Both the position numbers and the translations under genes were made by a program. A stretch of 64,000 nt of DNA. Origin: Rotaria macrura. Its lineage: Eukaryota; Rotifera; Eurotatoria; Philodinida; Philodinidae. This document shows, piece after piece, positions 39,801 through 53,255 of this stretch. The number at the start of each line of letters is the position of its first letter. Position 1 is the first letter of the stretch. The notes under the pieces are model-generated. The model saw nothing but the letters and a program-made list of their open reading frames with translations, ran no database searches and was not told where the DNA came from. The stretch covers positions 114,687-178,686 of the forward strand of contig OENT01000160.1 of NCBI GenBank assembly GCA_900239685.1, written 5' to 3'.

Positions 39801-41727
39801 AAAATGATTGAGCTGATGATGAGGGCGGAGGAGATGCAGTTTGTTGATAATATGCAGATGAATTAAATAAATGTAGAGGATGTACCGATGATGTTAAACT
39901 ACTGTTGGAGTCACACGGTCGACTGTCAATAGCGCCGGTGTTGGTGACAGGCACCGGCGAACGACTAAAAGAACAGCAAAAAGAAATGAGAGAAAGTATT
40001 TTAAATTAGTGACTTCTTTTTCCTTTACGTCTAATAAAGAGCGATAAGATTGTCATATGGGAAGGAAAGAATTCATTCGCGTATACACTTTAATTCACTG
40101 AAGAAAGAGAGTGAGAGACATTGTCCTTAATCGAAAGGCAAAAGGAAAAAAATGTCTCATGGTGTATATATACAAGGTTATTTGTATTCGTACAACATAT
40201 TGACGAATGATGTTTCTCTGTCGGTTCCTTTTTTAATAAAGTTTGGTTGCATCAATAACCTTCATGTTCAACAAATGGTTGTATTCGATCGAATCAGCCT
40301 GTATGCAAACGTAATTCTTTTCGCATTTGAAGTCATAGAATAAGAAAAGTACTCATTTATGTACTAAAAGATAACGAATCTTGAAACAAGAACATGTTGC
40401 ATATAAATTCTGGGCACAACTACGGTGAGATATTGCTATTTAAGACAAACGATTTTCAATGCAAAGAATTTCTTCCATCTTAAAGACTAGCACATCGTTG
40501 ATGAATCGTAGAACAATATCGGCGGTCAAAAATAGATGTGAAAATTCGCTTTTTTAATTTTTAATGTTTGAAATGCTTTGTCTTTTGTTTTTATACATAA
40601 TAGTATTTTACATGAATTTTACTAACATGATTGATTATCACTAAACCCCATTAACATCTCCTGACAAACACTATTTAAGAAATGAACGTTTACTTTTATC
40701 ATAGGTACGAACATGTCCACTCATGATAAATATATACGTTACCTAGAAGACGATTGACCCGTCGTCAAATAATCAATAGGTGTCTTATTAGAATATCGAC
40801 GATGATGAACACTAGCACGTGATCGACGCTTATTGGTTGTTGTTGCCTGATCACTAGTAACGGTGTTGAGTTCTCGTCCGCCTATAATGATATTGATGAA
40901 TTGTTTTTTATTCAAGTTCGACAAAAATATACTACGAACTTGTTCCTCGTCGAGCACAAAGATTTCCCGTGTCTACAACTTCACTCTGTTGTTGTTGTTG
41001 CTGTTGTTCTAGATCACTATTCGAATTGCTTCTTTTTCTTAAATTGGATTTAGAACGTGTGCGATCAGGTAGGATAGGCGCAGAATTTCTTTTTGCTTTC
41101 GTTTGTATTGATAAGCGATGATCTTCGTCGTCCGATGATAATTGTCGTTGACGTTTTACTGTTTTCGGTGATAGTTTATCAATACTTGTTGCTGATTTTT
41201 TACTTCGTTTTCGTCGTCTTACAGTATTCGATACATGACGAACACTGTGATGAGACGATGATGATGATGCTTGTTTTGAATGTGTGCGTTTTCGACTATT
41301 CGAATTACTTGGATGCTCTTCTAATTCTAGCTTAGCTGTTTCGTCTTGTTCAGCGTCGTTTGAATCTACTTCCGGTTCAAGTCGACGTTTATTATTACTG
41401 GTTGATATAGCTTCAAGTGCTTTAAATTTTGCTTGTCGTGCTGTTGGCTGCAATTGCTCTTCTTCTTCTAAAAATAAAACATGATATTTTATAAGAAAAA
41501 AAAATATGTAAAATAGAAAAGTAGCTAATTTTTTAAATTTACCGTCAATGTTAGATTCGTTTGTTGTCGTAGTTGTAGCTGATTTACGTTCGGCTCTATA
41601 ATATATAGAAAAAATTTATAAGCTAAAGATGACAATACTACTGATTGAAGACTAAGAATTCAACATACGTTAACAAGCGTAACGATCGTCTAGTCGAAGA
41701 GCTGGAACTGTTTTGGATGTGGGCCAT
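27832..41727 (-). CDS. TRIP12: TRIP12 HECT E3 ubiquitin ligase
   Basis: Nuclear ubiquitin ligase, 2,165 aa. Twenty exons: 41669-41727, 41543-41595, 40940-41467, 40743-40881, 39463-39964, 39359-39406, 39099-39302, 38938-39030, 38121-38868, 35362-35578, 33814-35312, 32727-32929, 32280-32473, 31401-32208, 30816-30927, 29996-30153, 29531-29941, 29349-29462, 29086-29287, 27832-28037. The N-terminus is Ser/Arg/Lys-rich and disordered. An armadillo-like repeat region follows from about residue 400 ([17 protein letters not shown]). The WWE domain, near 780-850, contains LWHWQDDQG and is split by intron 9. A second helical block starts in exon 11 ([19 protein letters not shown]). The HECT domain is C-terminal, with [34 protein letters not shown] and the catalytic Cys at about 2132 in [15 protein letters not shown]. 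Exon 11 adds a low-complexity linker. The start ATG opens the family-like [11 protein letters not shown]. Confidence 0.96.
35695..37010 (-). pseudogene. Dead Tc1/mariner-type transposon
   Basis: Terminal inverted repeats of about 30 bases (ACGTGCGATGCAAAAGTAAT at 35695, its complement ending at 37010) bound a 1,316-base element. It runs on the minus strand inside intron 9 of TRIP12. The broken transposase frame begins near 36860, has an early stop after about 43 codons, and then shows a helix-turn-helix region ([20 protein letters not shown], 36437-36724). Next come the [11 protein letters not shown] block with a catalytic Asp and [19 protein letters not shown] (36219-36434), and remnants of the C-terminal catalytic part to about 35950. 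Stops and frameshifts make it inactive. TA follows the right end, but TC rather than TA precedes the left end. Confidence 0.88.
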
Positions 41728-44700
41728 TCGAGACGAAGTTGGACATGCGAAAGAATAAACTCTTGTTATTGTCGCTCAGAGACATTTAACATAGTAAAGA
41801 TCAATCATGTGTCCAATATAATAATACAATAGAGGAAAACTATGTATTATGAGAGAAAAAACACAACAGCAAAAAGAAACAATTTCCAACTAAGATTAAT
41901 GTATGATAATAAATTTAAGTTAATAATGTGTTGATTAGATGCGAAGCAAAAGAAATGAAGTTGTTACACACGAAAAAAAAACTGTAGGAGTCAATATTTT
42001 CCAATCTAAAATGAAATAATGAAAGATAAATCATACAAATTTATTACTTAATATATCGTTGATTGAAATTGAGAAAAAAAATGAATGAACGGAATGACCG
42101 ATGGATGAAAGACAAGACTCAACTGACTGATGAATGAATGTATGTGTGTGTGTGTGTTTAATACATAAAAAAGTGTTTTCTATTGGTCGATTGATTCGAA
42201 TGCATTTATTTAGCGCAAATATGCATTTAAACAGCTGATTGCGATGATATGATTTTAGTTGAAAGATATTCAGATATATTTTTATTCTTTCTCTGTTATC
42301 GTAAAATTATTCGATCATTTTATTTATTGTTGATTATATATAGAAATTATTCTAGATGATTCGTCTAAAGATGAAAAGGGGGTATTTTCTTAGCGATTAG
42401 CCAAGAGCGTTTTTACAATGACAAGTTACTGACATTTATGAAATATATTTCTCTTTGATAAAATATCAGACTAGAATACACTGCGATATTATGAATCACG
42501 AAAGCATTTGTTGATCAATATCTGACTTTTGTTTAAGAAAAAATAAAAATCATCGTAAAACTATGGAATCTAAATACAAACAAATGCTTCATGTCAATAG
42601 AATAATATATTTTTTCAAATAATGCAAATCTATTAAACAATTTTGATAAGAATCTTTTTAAGGTGAATACTCGGTATTATGACATTGTTGGTTAAATCTA
42701 CTTTTATGAAATAATGCAAAAGCGTCTTCTTGCATCCTGTAAGAAACGTTATCTATTTGAAGAACACATTCGAAATACTTCGAGTATTGAATTCTATAGA
42801 CTATTGGAGAAAAATATATCTATTTTTGATGAGATTCAGTGAGTCTCAATTTATCTTTATTCTTCTATGCGAAATGAATGTGTCGCATGACTTTTCTTTC
42901 CAAACACAGGTTCTATGACAACGTATGAGTATGCGAATCAATGCGTTGACGATCATTATCTCTCTATACGATTGAACTGATTCTATAAAGATTTTAACTT
43001 CACGGATTGATTCAATAAATAAAAAAAACAATGAGTAGCAAATTAATGAGTGAAGGAATTTACTCATATTCATGTATCTTCATTTGATCACTAATCAAGC
43101 GATTAACAGATCCTATTATCTAGATGTTGTAAAAGAATCCCACGAGTTTCTTTTTACGAACTAAAATTTTGAAAACTATAACTGAACAAAATATTGCATT
43201 TTTTTGAGTCATGTTTAATTTTATCAAGGTCATCTTTTTTAATATGAAAAAAATGAATGCACTCGATTTATTGTGCATACAACATTATCAAACAATGATA
43301 AAAGTGACAAAGAGAATGAGTCTTTTCGAAATCAAATGGAGAATAGTTTAATAGCTATTTAAATAGAAAAACATGCAGACATAATTGAATTCACAGCGAG
43401 TGTTTGCTCTTTTCCAATGTTTATAAAACAGCAGGGATACACATTAATCATGAGAGATCTGTTTGTAGTATTATAAAAATCAAATTTGTTGCTGACGCTT
43501 ACGAATGTAATTATTAAAATTCGATTTGCACAATATCGGAGAAAAAGTTTATTGATGAAACTGATCATATTGCTATAATCGGAGTATTCAAATACGATGA
43601 TATTTTCCATCACAGAAATTTCAATGAACTTGGTGTACAACGTTCAATATCTCAAAAATCGTAGTCATGATTTTCTTGTTTATCAAAGCCTATGATAGAC
43701 ACCTTAGCAACGTTTTCATGCCATCGACATTGACAAAAGTTGTTGATGTACGAAAAAAATTAATTATTGATCCCTCACATCTCGTTTTCTAATTTACGAC
43801 CTGCTTCCTTTTTTATTTTTCATTTCGCGACGATAAAATAAAATGTAAAAGAGATGATGAAAAAATGTATCTCAAAATAAATGGAATGAAAAAAATTTGC
43901 CTCTGATCACCATCGGCAACTACATCGTGTTTCACATTTGAATCACATGGGAATTGCGCTAGCGGCTTTTTTCTGGTTTCTTCTCCTCATTGATTTTACG
44001 ACAATGTCGATTATTGAAGTTCATATTCTTTTTAGCTAGTCATCAAGCAACGCAATAGAAATCTAGATTGTCATCTATTTCGGTCACAATCGACGTTACT
44101 ATATCTTTGTTTTGCCGATGGCAATCACTTCAATTGTCATCTATGCTTTTCGAATTTCATTCTAACATATTTTCTAATTTGAATTTGAAGTGTACAATAA
44201 ATCGTCATACAATAACAGCTTCTTCATCCTTCTAGCCTTTAGTCTCAATAGGAGTAAACCCTTGATTTTTTTATTGTTACAGAAAACAAGCTAAAGAAAA
44301 ATATTCAACGCTTTTTATTTGCCAATTGAATTTAAAGCAATATATTATTGAGCAAACAAAAACGAGAAAAACAAATATGTGGAAAACAAATTTATCGAAT
44401 TAGTTTCTATTCAATGGCACCTGCTCTTCATTGTTGTCATCGACGATACTCGTTCTCTAAAAAAAAGAAGTTGCTAAGGTGTTCCGTGGTGGTGGTGGTT
44501 GCTTAACTGTTGTAGAGGACATTGATTGAGAAAAAAGAAGAAAAAAAAAATCTATCAAGCATCAACAACCAGAACATAACAATAAAAACAACATTTGTTC
44601 TTTTGTCAATTAAAAACATGCTTTCTTTTCTTCTTCATCATAATCAGAAGCGAGGACAGTGAGTAATATAAAAATTGGTGTACGAAAGTATATGTATGTT

Positions 44701-44943
44701 GTATTTATTCAAGCCGTTATTTATATTGAAAAAAAATAGAAATGCATACATTAGAAAGAAAAAAAAATTGCTTAAAATTTTACTCTCTCTTGATTATGAA
44801 ATTTGAGTTACAATTTATATATGAATGTTTGCTGTTCATTGATTGACGTCGGCAAGGCAAATTCTTCTTCCTCCAGATACCAAATAAGTGTTATTTCTTT
44901 TTTTATTTTATTTTTTGATCAATAAATCTTGTTGACTGTGCTT
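41728..44943. other. Divergent intergenic region between TRIP12 and TTLL11
   Basis: About 3.2 kb separates two genes transcribed away from each other, so both promoters should be here. I see a short (TG)n tract near 42140-42158 and many AT-rich stretches, but no recognisable gene or named regulatory motif. Confidence 0.6.
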
Positions 44944-47900
44944 ATGAAGTCTTCAAGTGGTATTAATATTGGCAATGGTAACAATGGTGCAGAAATTCGT
45001 AAACCAACAGCTACCTCGTCTTATTCGTCGTCATCGCCGTCTGCTAACATAAACAAGTGTGTTACGAAGACAAACACTGTATTAACAAAGCCATCAAACG
45101 TCGAAAAAGATGATGCTAAACGTCAAGAACAACAAATAAATGACTTTATTCAACCGGTTAATTCATTTTATATAAATAGTATATCAACATTTCAATCCGA
45201 AGGCGTATTATCAAACTATAAACTTGAATTAACACCAGAAACACTCAATCAATTCAATCAATATCAAGCAAATAGTCAACGTCGTCAACGTATACAATGG
45301 ACTAAACGTCATGCATCCTCACATTCAAAACATCATACTTCTAGTGCAACATCATCGATTATTTTAGTACGTTCATCGATTGATTTAAATACGACAACAA
45401 TGTCAACTAATATAACAACTGATGGTCCCAATATTCCTGATATTTCAATAACTGAAATGACAAATAAAGATTTCGATGATCATTACTCACAAAGTAATTA
45501 TAAAAAAGATTTCGATCAAAAACTCAAAAGTACAAGTATGAATATGGTGAATCATGATAATAGTCATAATAATTCAATGATTGACAAAGAAAAAGTATTT
45601 GTCGATCAAGGAAGTCAAGCGATATTAGTTGATTCAAAAGAAAAGAAGATACCTAAATCGGCAAGTTCCCAAAAAAAAATTAAATCAGCTACTAGGCGAC
45701 CGAAACAGCCAAGTGCTACTCAAATAATACAACAACAACAACCACCACCACCGCCAATGATGTCATCGGCATCGCCGAATCGAAATATATCACAGAATGA
45801 TTTAAATTCAACATCAGTACAAAAATTTATAGCAGTAACGACAAAAATTGATGATAATAGTGCAGGCAAAAATATGATAGTAGTAGATACAAGTAAAGCA
45901 CGATCGAATCTTGAAGTTGTACGAATGTGTATTCGAGAACTTGGATGGAGAGAAGTAACAAAAGTGATTTTGTATCTTTCCAAATTGTTATGCTTTCTTT
46001 ATTTTATAGTGTTTTACTTCAACAAATATCGATTCTGATGTCTATTGGCATTCATCATCATTTCATGAAGGTAATGCAAATTTTGCATTTAATTCCGGTC
46101 GAGTTAATAAATTTCCTGGTATGTAGAAAAAAAAACCTATTTTTTTTTGTTTCTTTAAAAACATGATCTTACTATGAAATTCTACTTGGGAAGCATAGGT
46201 ATGAATGAATTACTACGTAAAGTGCATTTAACACGTTCGTTGAATAATATGCGATCATTATTTCCCAATGATTTTGATTTTTATCCTAAAACATGGTTTC
46301 TTCCTGAACAAACACAGCAGTTCAAAGATGATGTACGTTATATGCATCAACAAGATAAAAAACATAATCGTTCATTAACAACGTTTATTGTTAAACCATC
46401 AGGTTTGTGAGTTTTTCAAAATAAATCCTATTGACATACATAGAGTTGAGGATTATTGTCTATTAGATGGTTCGCAAGGTGAAGGTATTTATTTACTTCG
46501 AGATCCAGCTCATTGTATTGTTACAAATCGTCCACATGTTGTACAAGGTTTGTAGATTTGAAGAAGAGAAAAACAAAGTAATTTTTCACTTATTTAAAGA
46601 ATACATCGATCGACCATTATTAATAAATGGACTCAAATTTGACCTACGAATATATGTTGTTATTCTTAATCTATATCCATTAGAAATCTTTCTCTATGAC
46701 GAAGGATTAGTACGCTTTGCAACGATTGGTTATAAAGCACCATCAACAGAAAATCTTCATCAAACATATATGCATTTAACAAATTATTCTTTAAATAAGC
46801 ATAGTGCTAATTATAAGCATGCTGTTGATAAACAACAAACTGATTGTAGTAAACGTAAATTAAGTACTGTTTGGACACAATTAATAAATATATTTGGTGA
46901 TGAAAAAATCGACCGAACCAAAACATTAATCACAGAAATGATAAATAAAACGATTTTAGCCATTCTACCTGAACTTCGTGTTGAATATGAATTTGAATTA
47001 CCATTGGGCAAAAAACAGAATATTTCATGTTTTCAGGTAGAATAACAACACAGTTTTTTTAAGTGCTTTTTATTTTTGTTACTTTTAAACATGATCCCTG
47101 CTCAATGTTGAGAATGACAATAGGATTAATCAGGAAAATGCTTCAGATATCTGCGATTGACTTTCTGCTAGGTTTCTATATTTGATGATAATTCATGCAT
47201 TACTTCCTTGTTTCTAAAGAATTAAAGTAGAAGTAAAGTAAAGAAATGTGTTTCAAAATAGAATTCCCTTCTGATTAGCGATATCAGGTACATTGTATTT
47301 CACGATGTTCATCGGGCAGAAATTTCATTAAAAGTTTTTCTTATTTATGTAGATTGTTGGTTTCGATATTATTTTAACTGATCATTTAAAACCAATTTTA
47401 CTAGAAGTTAATGCCAATCCTTCGCTTCGAATCGATTTTGATCGAGAGAATGAGTCAGGTAAAATTCAATAAGAGAAAAAGATTTTCTTTTCCGATCATA
47501 TTATACTTCTTTATATTTGTAGGCAAACTCATCTATCAATCAAGTCCAATCGATGAAGAAATCAAGAAGCCATTAGTTATGGAAACACTTAAATTAGCAT
47601 TACCGAAGAAAAAATTGAATACTTTGTGAGTGAATCGCATTTTAAGTCAGAAGTACTTCTATGAGATCTATTCGTTCTAAAACACAGTTGTAAAAGCTTT
47701 CTACAATAATTTAGCAGGCAAGTTTATGTTATGACCTACAAGAAACAATTTTCCATTTTGAAATCATGAATCATTTCTTCTATTCTTAGAGTTTTGTCAT
47801 AGTAAAAAAGGTTTTTCGTCATTGAACGTCTATGAACATCCCATCTGTATATAATGAGTTTGAATTTCTTGTCAAGTTAAAATTTGAATAATCTTCGTCA

Positions 47901-50900
47901 TCAATTCTACTTTGAGAATATTCTCTCACATTCTATCAACGTAATAATATACTTGTAGGTCTTCTTTTCAATATGGTCTCTCGACAGACAAGGGGTGTAA
48001 TGTTATGATTCATAAGTTTCCATTGTCTCAGACGAAACTCTCCATGATTGTCGTCAAAACATTGTATCCATCGTTAACATCCATACGAGAGTATCGAGAC
48101 TCTACTGAATCAAAAATAATCCATGTTGTAGGCTTCTTCATGCTAATGTCAGTACATAAAAAGTAGATCGTCTCTTAGGATACTATATCATTTGATCACA
48201 GTTAAACGAAAGCCCATAACTAACGAAGTATCAAACTACGATCGATTGAATCATACTATTCAAAATGAAAGGGATCGAGTTCTATAAGGTTTAAAAACTT
48301 ATCGTGTTTCTGAAAACTAATACTAACACTTCTACCGACGAGATGTAGAGTGTTGCTTTTAAAAAAATAATACGGAGACAAAATTGTGAGGTTCAAAGAT
48401 CGATTTACTATTTTGCAAGGACACTTTTCAAAATCTAAAATAAGATATCAACAATCATAGTTATTCAGTTCAACAATAAATACAAGAGAATACGATATGT
48501 GTCATATCTATGATAGCATAAACCGTACGAGATAACTATTAGTAATGTTCATGAGCAGTTTTTCATCATCAGTAGCAAATTTTCAGACGCGATGAATTCT
48601 TATCATCGTTCATTATCATAGTTCATGCAACACTCTAAAAGTTGTTCTGCCTGCTCTTGGGAGATATCCTCAATGTGCACATGTGCGTTCGATTACACAA
48701 GATCAAGAAAGTGAATTTTAAGGGTCTTTTATGAGATAGTTCGATACATTTTTGCTGTTAAAATGCTTGATTTTTAATTGATTCGATATGAACTTCTGCT
48801 ATGAATAGAAGTTGGTGATGTATCCAACGTTCTAGTGTATGGTTTTCAATGGTCAGTCTTCATTTAATTAGTTGAGTCAGTTTGAATACTCGGATTAGAC
48901 AGTTGTTATCAAGCAGATTTCTATATTTCATAGATTCGGTCAGGAAATATTCACATGATATGTTTATCTGCTCTTTTGTTAGCTAAGTTTATCCAGAAAT
49001 TAAACACATGATTAAATATTGAACTGTCTTCAATCATCAGTGAGCTGAAAGCGTACTTATCGAGCATAAAACTTTACCAGACCTCATATATATACATAAG
49101 AACAATTGAAATAAAATCTGTTGATTTTTATGTGCAATCGGAAAAATAACTAAGCTCACGTGTATTTTCTTGTCAATTAGTTCAAGTTAATACATAGTGA
49201 CATGAGATAACTGATGAATAATTTTGATATGACGATTGCAAATACTACTTAAAACTCTTCTACCATTTTCTATTTATTAATATTTAGTGCACGTCATGCA
49301 CAACTTCAAGTCAATGATGAATTAATGGCGCAACGTGTTGAAAAAGTTGCACAACGTCGAGTAGACGAACGTAGCGAAAAAATAAAAAGTGCACGAAAGA
49401 CACGTTTCGACTTAAAATCGAATCCATTTTTTTCTCGACCATCCGACAGTATAACAAAAGAATTCGGACGTTTACAACAAGAACAACCAGAATCAAACGC
49501 ACAACAGAAAGTACTTATTACATCTCCAACTCATGTAACCAATGGAACACAAGTTAATCATAATCATACGTTGACAACAAATGCACACTTATCAACTAGT
49601 ACGAATACAAAATCAAAAGCAGCTAGTCCAAAACTAATTAGGAAAACAAAGAAATCAGTCGATTCGACTGACGATGATGAAAGTGGAACACCCGATGTAA
49701 GACTAGTTGAAACAAGTCAACATATTCGTAGTAATTTACATCAATCACCATCAGCTTCAATAAAACGATCAACTATTAAGTCGGCAACAAGTCGTTCTAT
49801 GATAATAACTGATGCAGCGATAATCGGACCTATTATTAAACTCAAAATGATTTTTCCTCTCGATTATAAAGTTAAATATCGACATTTATTTTTATTAGAT
49901 AAAATTGCTTACATATATATTCAACTTGTTATTATGCTTGGACATAAAGCAATGACCGGTGGACAATTTCGTAGTTTTGCCAAGTTTGTTATAAATCATG
50001 CTCCATTCTAATATAAGGATTCGATTGTATTGTTCTCTGAATAGTGTATGTGGTATTATTAATGAAACAATTACAGCACCCACCATCGATATACTCTATT
50101 ATCAAATATTACGAAAATGGCAACAATTTGTTTTACGTACTTCATCAACAGGTAGAATCTCTAAGACTTAATTTTACATATAAGTAATACGTGGAAAGTT
50201 TTGAGAAGAAATACTTGTTCATATTTTGTTTCTATGAAAGTATCAATAGTTATGAGTTGGAACCAACATTTTGTGTCTAAAGTTACTTGTGAGTAGTGAA
50301 TGAATCTTCGACAAACCTAATAAATTAGTTTAAACAGAACTAATTCGTAGATCTTCTCGCTATCCAGTACCGAAATTCACTCTAACGAACATTTTATTTC
50401 ATCTATTGTTTTGCCAACATTATCATTTTGGAAAGATTAAATTTTTCATAAAGACTTGTTTAATATCGAAATAATTAACTTCTGATGGAGTACATAAAAT
50501 TTCACCTTGATATTCACAATCTCCATCCGAATCGCTGTTTCTGCAAAATTATTGAATTCAATCGTTTTCAACAATTCTACAAATGATCTTTCAAAAGTAA
50601 TAAATGTGTGCTTGTTCTCTACAACAGTATATACTAAATTTTTGCGTCCACATTCTGATTATAACTCATGAATTTTAATTCTTTTGAAATACTTTTATAA
50701 AGACAACAAATTATCGTACATTTTATCTCAAAACTTTTGCTTCACCCGTTAATAGTTTCAGAATGTTCATGAAACAGATATCTTATTATCAATAGTCATA
50801 GTCAACTCGATAGAGAAACGTTGTTTTTCAAGAAATCTGTATTTCAATGAATCGATGGAATTTTATGATTCATTATACAAAAGGATTACAATCGATTTTC

Positions 50901-52172
50901 TTAGAAAAATATCATCTCTAATATATCTATTTTAATTGTCATCATTTACCTCGATATTGATATTTCAGAACAGTGACAATAGATATGATAGAAAGACAAA
51001 CTTGAGTATTACAACGGTAGGAACTCATTCTCAATTACAATATTTATATCGATCATTTATTTGACAGCTAAATGCATGAGATCGATTGATGAAAATTCAA
51101 TCTGCAACCAATAACTAGCCGGACTGAGTAAAGAAAATGTTTTTTTGCTTAATTCACAATTCATAGGATAGGTAGTGATTTTTCTTTACGCACAGGAATT
51201 ATCTGTTAAAAACCAGTGGCATGAATCATACAGCTCCTAGGATGGTGTGTATTTTGAATTGGAGTTCTCAGCATTATATAAATACCAGGAAAAACGTTTT
51301 TCATCTCGAATTGATGAGAATTATCACTGACTTGACATTTGATCTTACTCAAGTTATGATGAAAAAGAATCATACGCTTTTATTCAATTTATCTACGTTT
51401 CAAAATTACTGAGAATCGATAGCGTATAGCATCTAGCCTAGTTGTTAAATATCGACAATCAACGACTACTAGCTTACGAATTTTTCTAATCTGCAGTGTT
51501 CTTTTTATTGAAAAACCATTTTAGTATACGAGTATGAAAATAGTGAATGGACGATGAATTTTGTTTTTAGAAAGATTTTGAAAAATTCTTTGAATTTGTT
51601 ACTTTGAATCATTCAAAGCAATTTTCTAGATATGACATTGTCTCTCAAGTGACATGTTGGAAATCGATTCTGAACAATTTTTTTATACCAAAAATAGACG
51701 AACAAAAGGGCAATCATACTGTTTTCATCTGTCTTATGTTCATTTTCTAGGATTACCATTTCCAGCTTTTATTGAGGCATTTTTTCTTCTATCACAACGT
51801 AAATTTCCAAGTGCTCAATCATTACTTGACAGTGTTAGTCAATTAGTCAATGCTTGCATACGTAATTTAAATTCATGTTTACAAGCTCCATCTTCACCAT
51901 TAATTCAACAATCAAATCAATATCTTCTTCATCGTGCATCACGAATCAATAGTTCAACAAATCCTTCGTCTATGAATAATCGTGCTACAGTCGTAGCACT
52001 CCGTGCAACAACAGCAGCAACAACTCGTACGGCAAATGTACCATCTTCTGCACCAACATCGAAAGCTCAACCAATAACTCCATCAGCAACAGCTGTCACA
52101 AAAACTAATCCTGATGACAAGCCAAAACAATCAGCAAAAAGTGTTTTTCCTCTTTTCTTTAATGTTTTATAA
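44944..52172 (+). CDS. TTLL11: TTLL11-type tubulin polyglutamylase
   Basis: Adds or extends glutamate chains on tubulin tails, acting at cilia and other microtubules; about 1,091 aa. Ten exons: 44944-45954, 46010-46118, 46199-46402, 46467-46547, 46600-47036, 47353-47458, 47523-47625, 49288-49983, 50045-50151, 51751-52172. The first 310 residues are Ser/Asn/Gln-rich and disordered. The family block starts at VVDTSKARSNLEVVRMCI, followed by DVYWH, SGRVNKFPG, the ATP-grasp lysine in FIVKPS, QGEGIYLL, KFDLRIYVV, LTNYSLNKHSAN and LLEVNANPSLRID with its metal-binding Glu and Asn. TTLL11-like features downstream are FRSFANVCGII and PAFIEAFFLLSQRKF. The first in-frame ATG was used. An alternative ending is possible by splicing from a weak GT at 52140 to an AG at about 52217, which would add only three codons. 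Confidence 0.92.
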
Positions 52173-52188
52173 AAACTTTTTTGTTTGT

Positions 52189-53255
52189 TTATTTTTCTTT
52201 TCTGCATTTAAATATAGTCGAAAGATAAAAACGAAGAAGTTTAATTGAATGTTTTAAGTCGTCATCATCATTTTTTAGAGGTCGTTGCTCATATATATTT
52301 GGAAACCATTTTTCACATAGAACTGAAACAACATCAATATCAACCGATCGATAATGACAAAATTCATCGAATTGTGGGGTTAACATTTTTAGTTGACTTC
52401 GAAGAGGACCTAGATATTTTCCAGCCACAACAATACGCCGTTGTTGATAAATTTCATTTCGATGAAAAAAATCCATTAAATCATCATTGGTTTTACCATC
52501 GGTTATTTCATCAAGTATATTAATGTTTTTATCAGTTAAAATACAATGTATTATTGCTGAATCAATATTTATCCATACAAGATACTGTGAAATATTTCTG
52601 TTTGAAGGGAATATATCTTGTTCGGTGTGTTGTGTTTCTTCAAAAGCTTCTCGTTGATAATATTGTAATTCTTTTACACTATTATGAATATCATCTAACG
52701 CACGATGAAGATTTCCACCTTTGATTGGTGCATTTGAAAAAATCGAATAATTAAAGCGACAAATTAATTCTTTTAATGTACTACAATCAAGAATGGATCG
52801 ATCGAGTAAAGAATTTAAACGTGGCATATCTTTTTCAAGAAAATAACGATCAATATAAACAGAATTACCAGCAAGAATGAGACGTTTTGTTTTGTTTCTT
52901 GAGAAAGATGTTATCTCTTCAATAAAATCTACTATTTTTTTTTCAGCATCCAACATTGATAAATCACTTTCTAAGACTTGTTGAACAAGACCCGAATTCG
53001 TATGATGTTCCATACACCATGGTTCCATAGCATCAAGTAACGATTTCGGATGATGAATAACAAGATCAGGTCCTTAAAAATGTAAGTCATACAATTCGAC
53101 AAATAAACATGAAAACAAAAATACCTACCTTGAGCAAGTTTTGTTAAACTGAAATCGGTAACAATACAAGCAATTTCTAAGATGAAATTTTTGTTTAAAT
53201 CTAATCCATCCATTTCTAAATCAATCCATATTAAAGCATCGCCATCGATCGACAT
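52189..53255 (-). CDS. REXO2: Oligoribonuclease (REXO2-like) with degenerate second domain
   Basis: The first domain is a DEDDh 3'-5' exoribonuclease that clears very short RNAs, in mitochondria or cytosol in other animals. Exons 53129-53255 and 52189-53072 give 336 aa. Domain 1 (residues 7-185) has all five catalytic residues: D12 and E14 (WIDLEMDGLD), D117 (LAGNSVYIDRYFL), H165 and D170 (HRALDDI). Family REXO2 is about 200-240 aa, so the rest is extra. Residues 206-330 repeat the fold: LVWINIDSA matches motif I, VVAGKYLGPLRSQL matches motif II, and CHYRSVDIDVVSVLCEKWFP matches the region before motif III. In that second copy D12, E14, D117 and H165 become N211, D213, L266 and K309; only D170 keeps a match (D314). 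No mitochondrial targeting peptide is apparent. The stop is 16 bases from the TTLL11 stop. Confidence 0.9.

Noticed and set aside
39561..39866. ORF on the plus strand across TRIP12 exon 5
   Set aside because: It is the antisense shadow of a Ser/Ala-rich coding exon; other plus-strand frames across TRIP12 exons are the same.
42846..43640. ORFs of 62-93 codons in the TRIP12-TTLL11 gap
   Set aside because: They have no motif, no splice context and a composition equal to the surrounding intergenic DNA.
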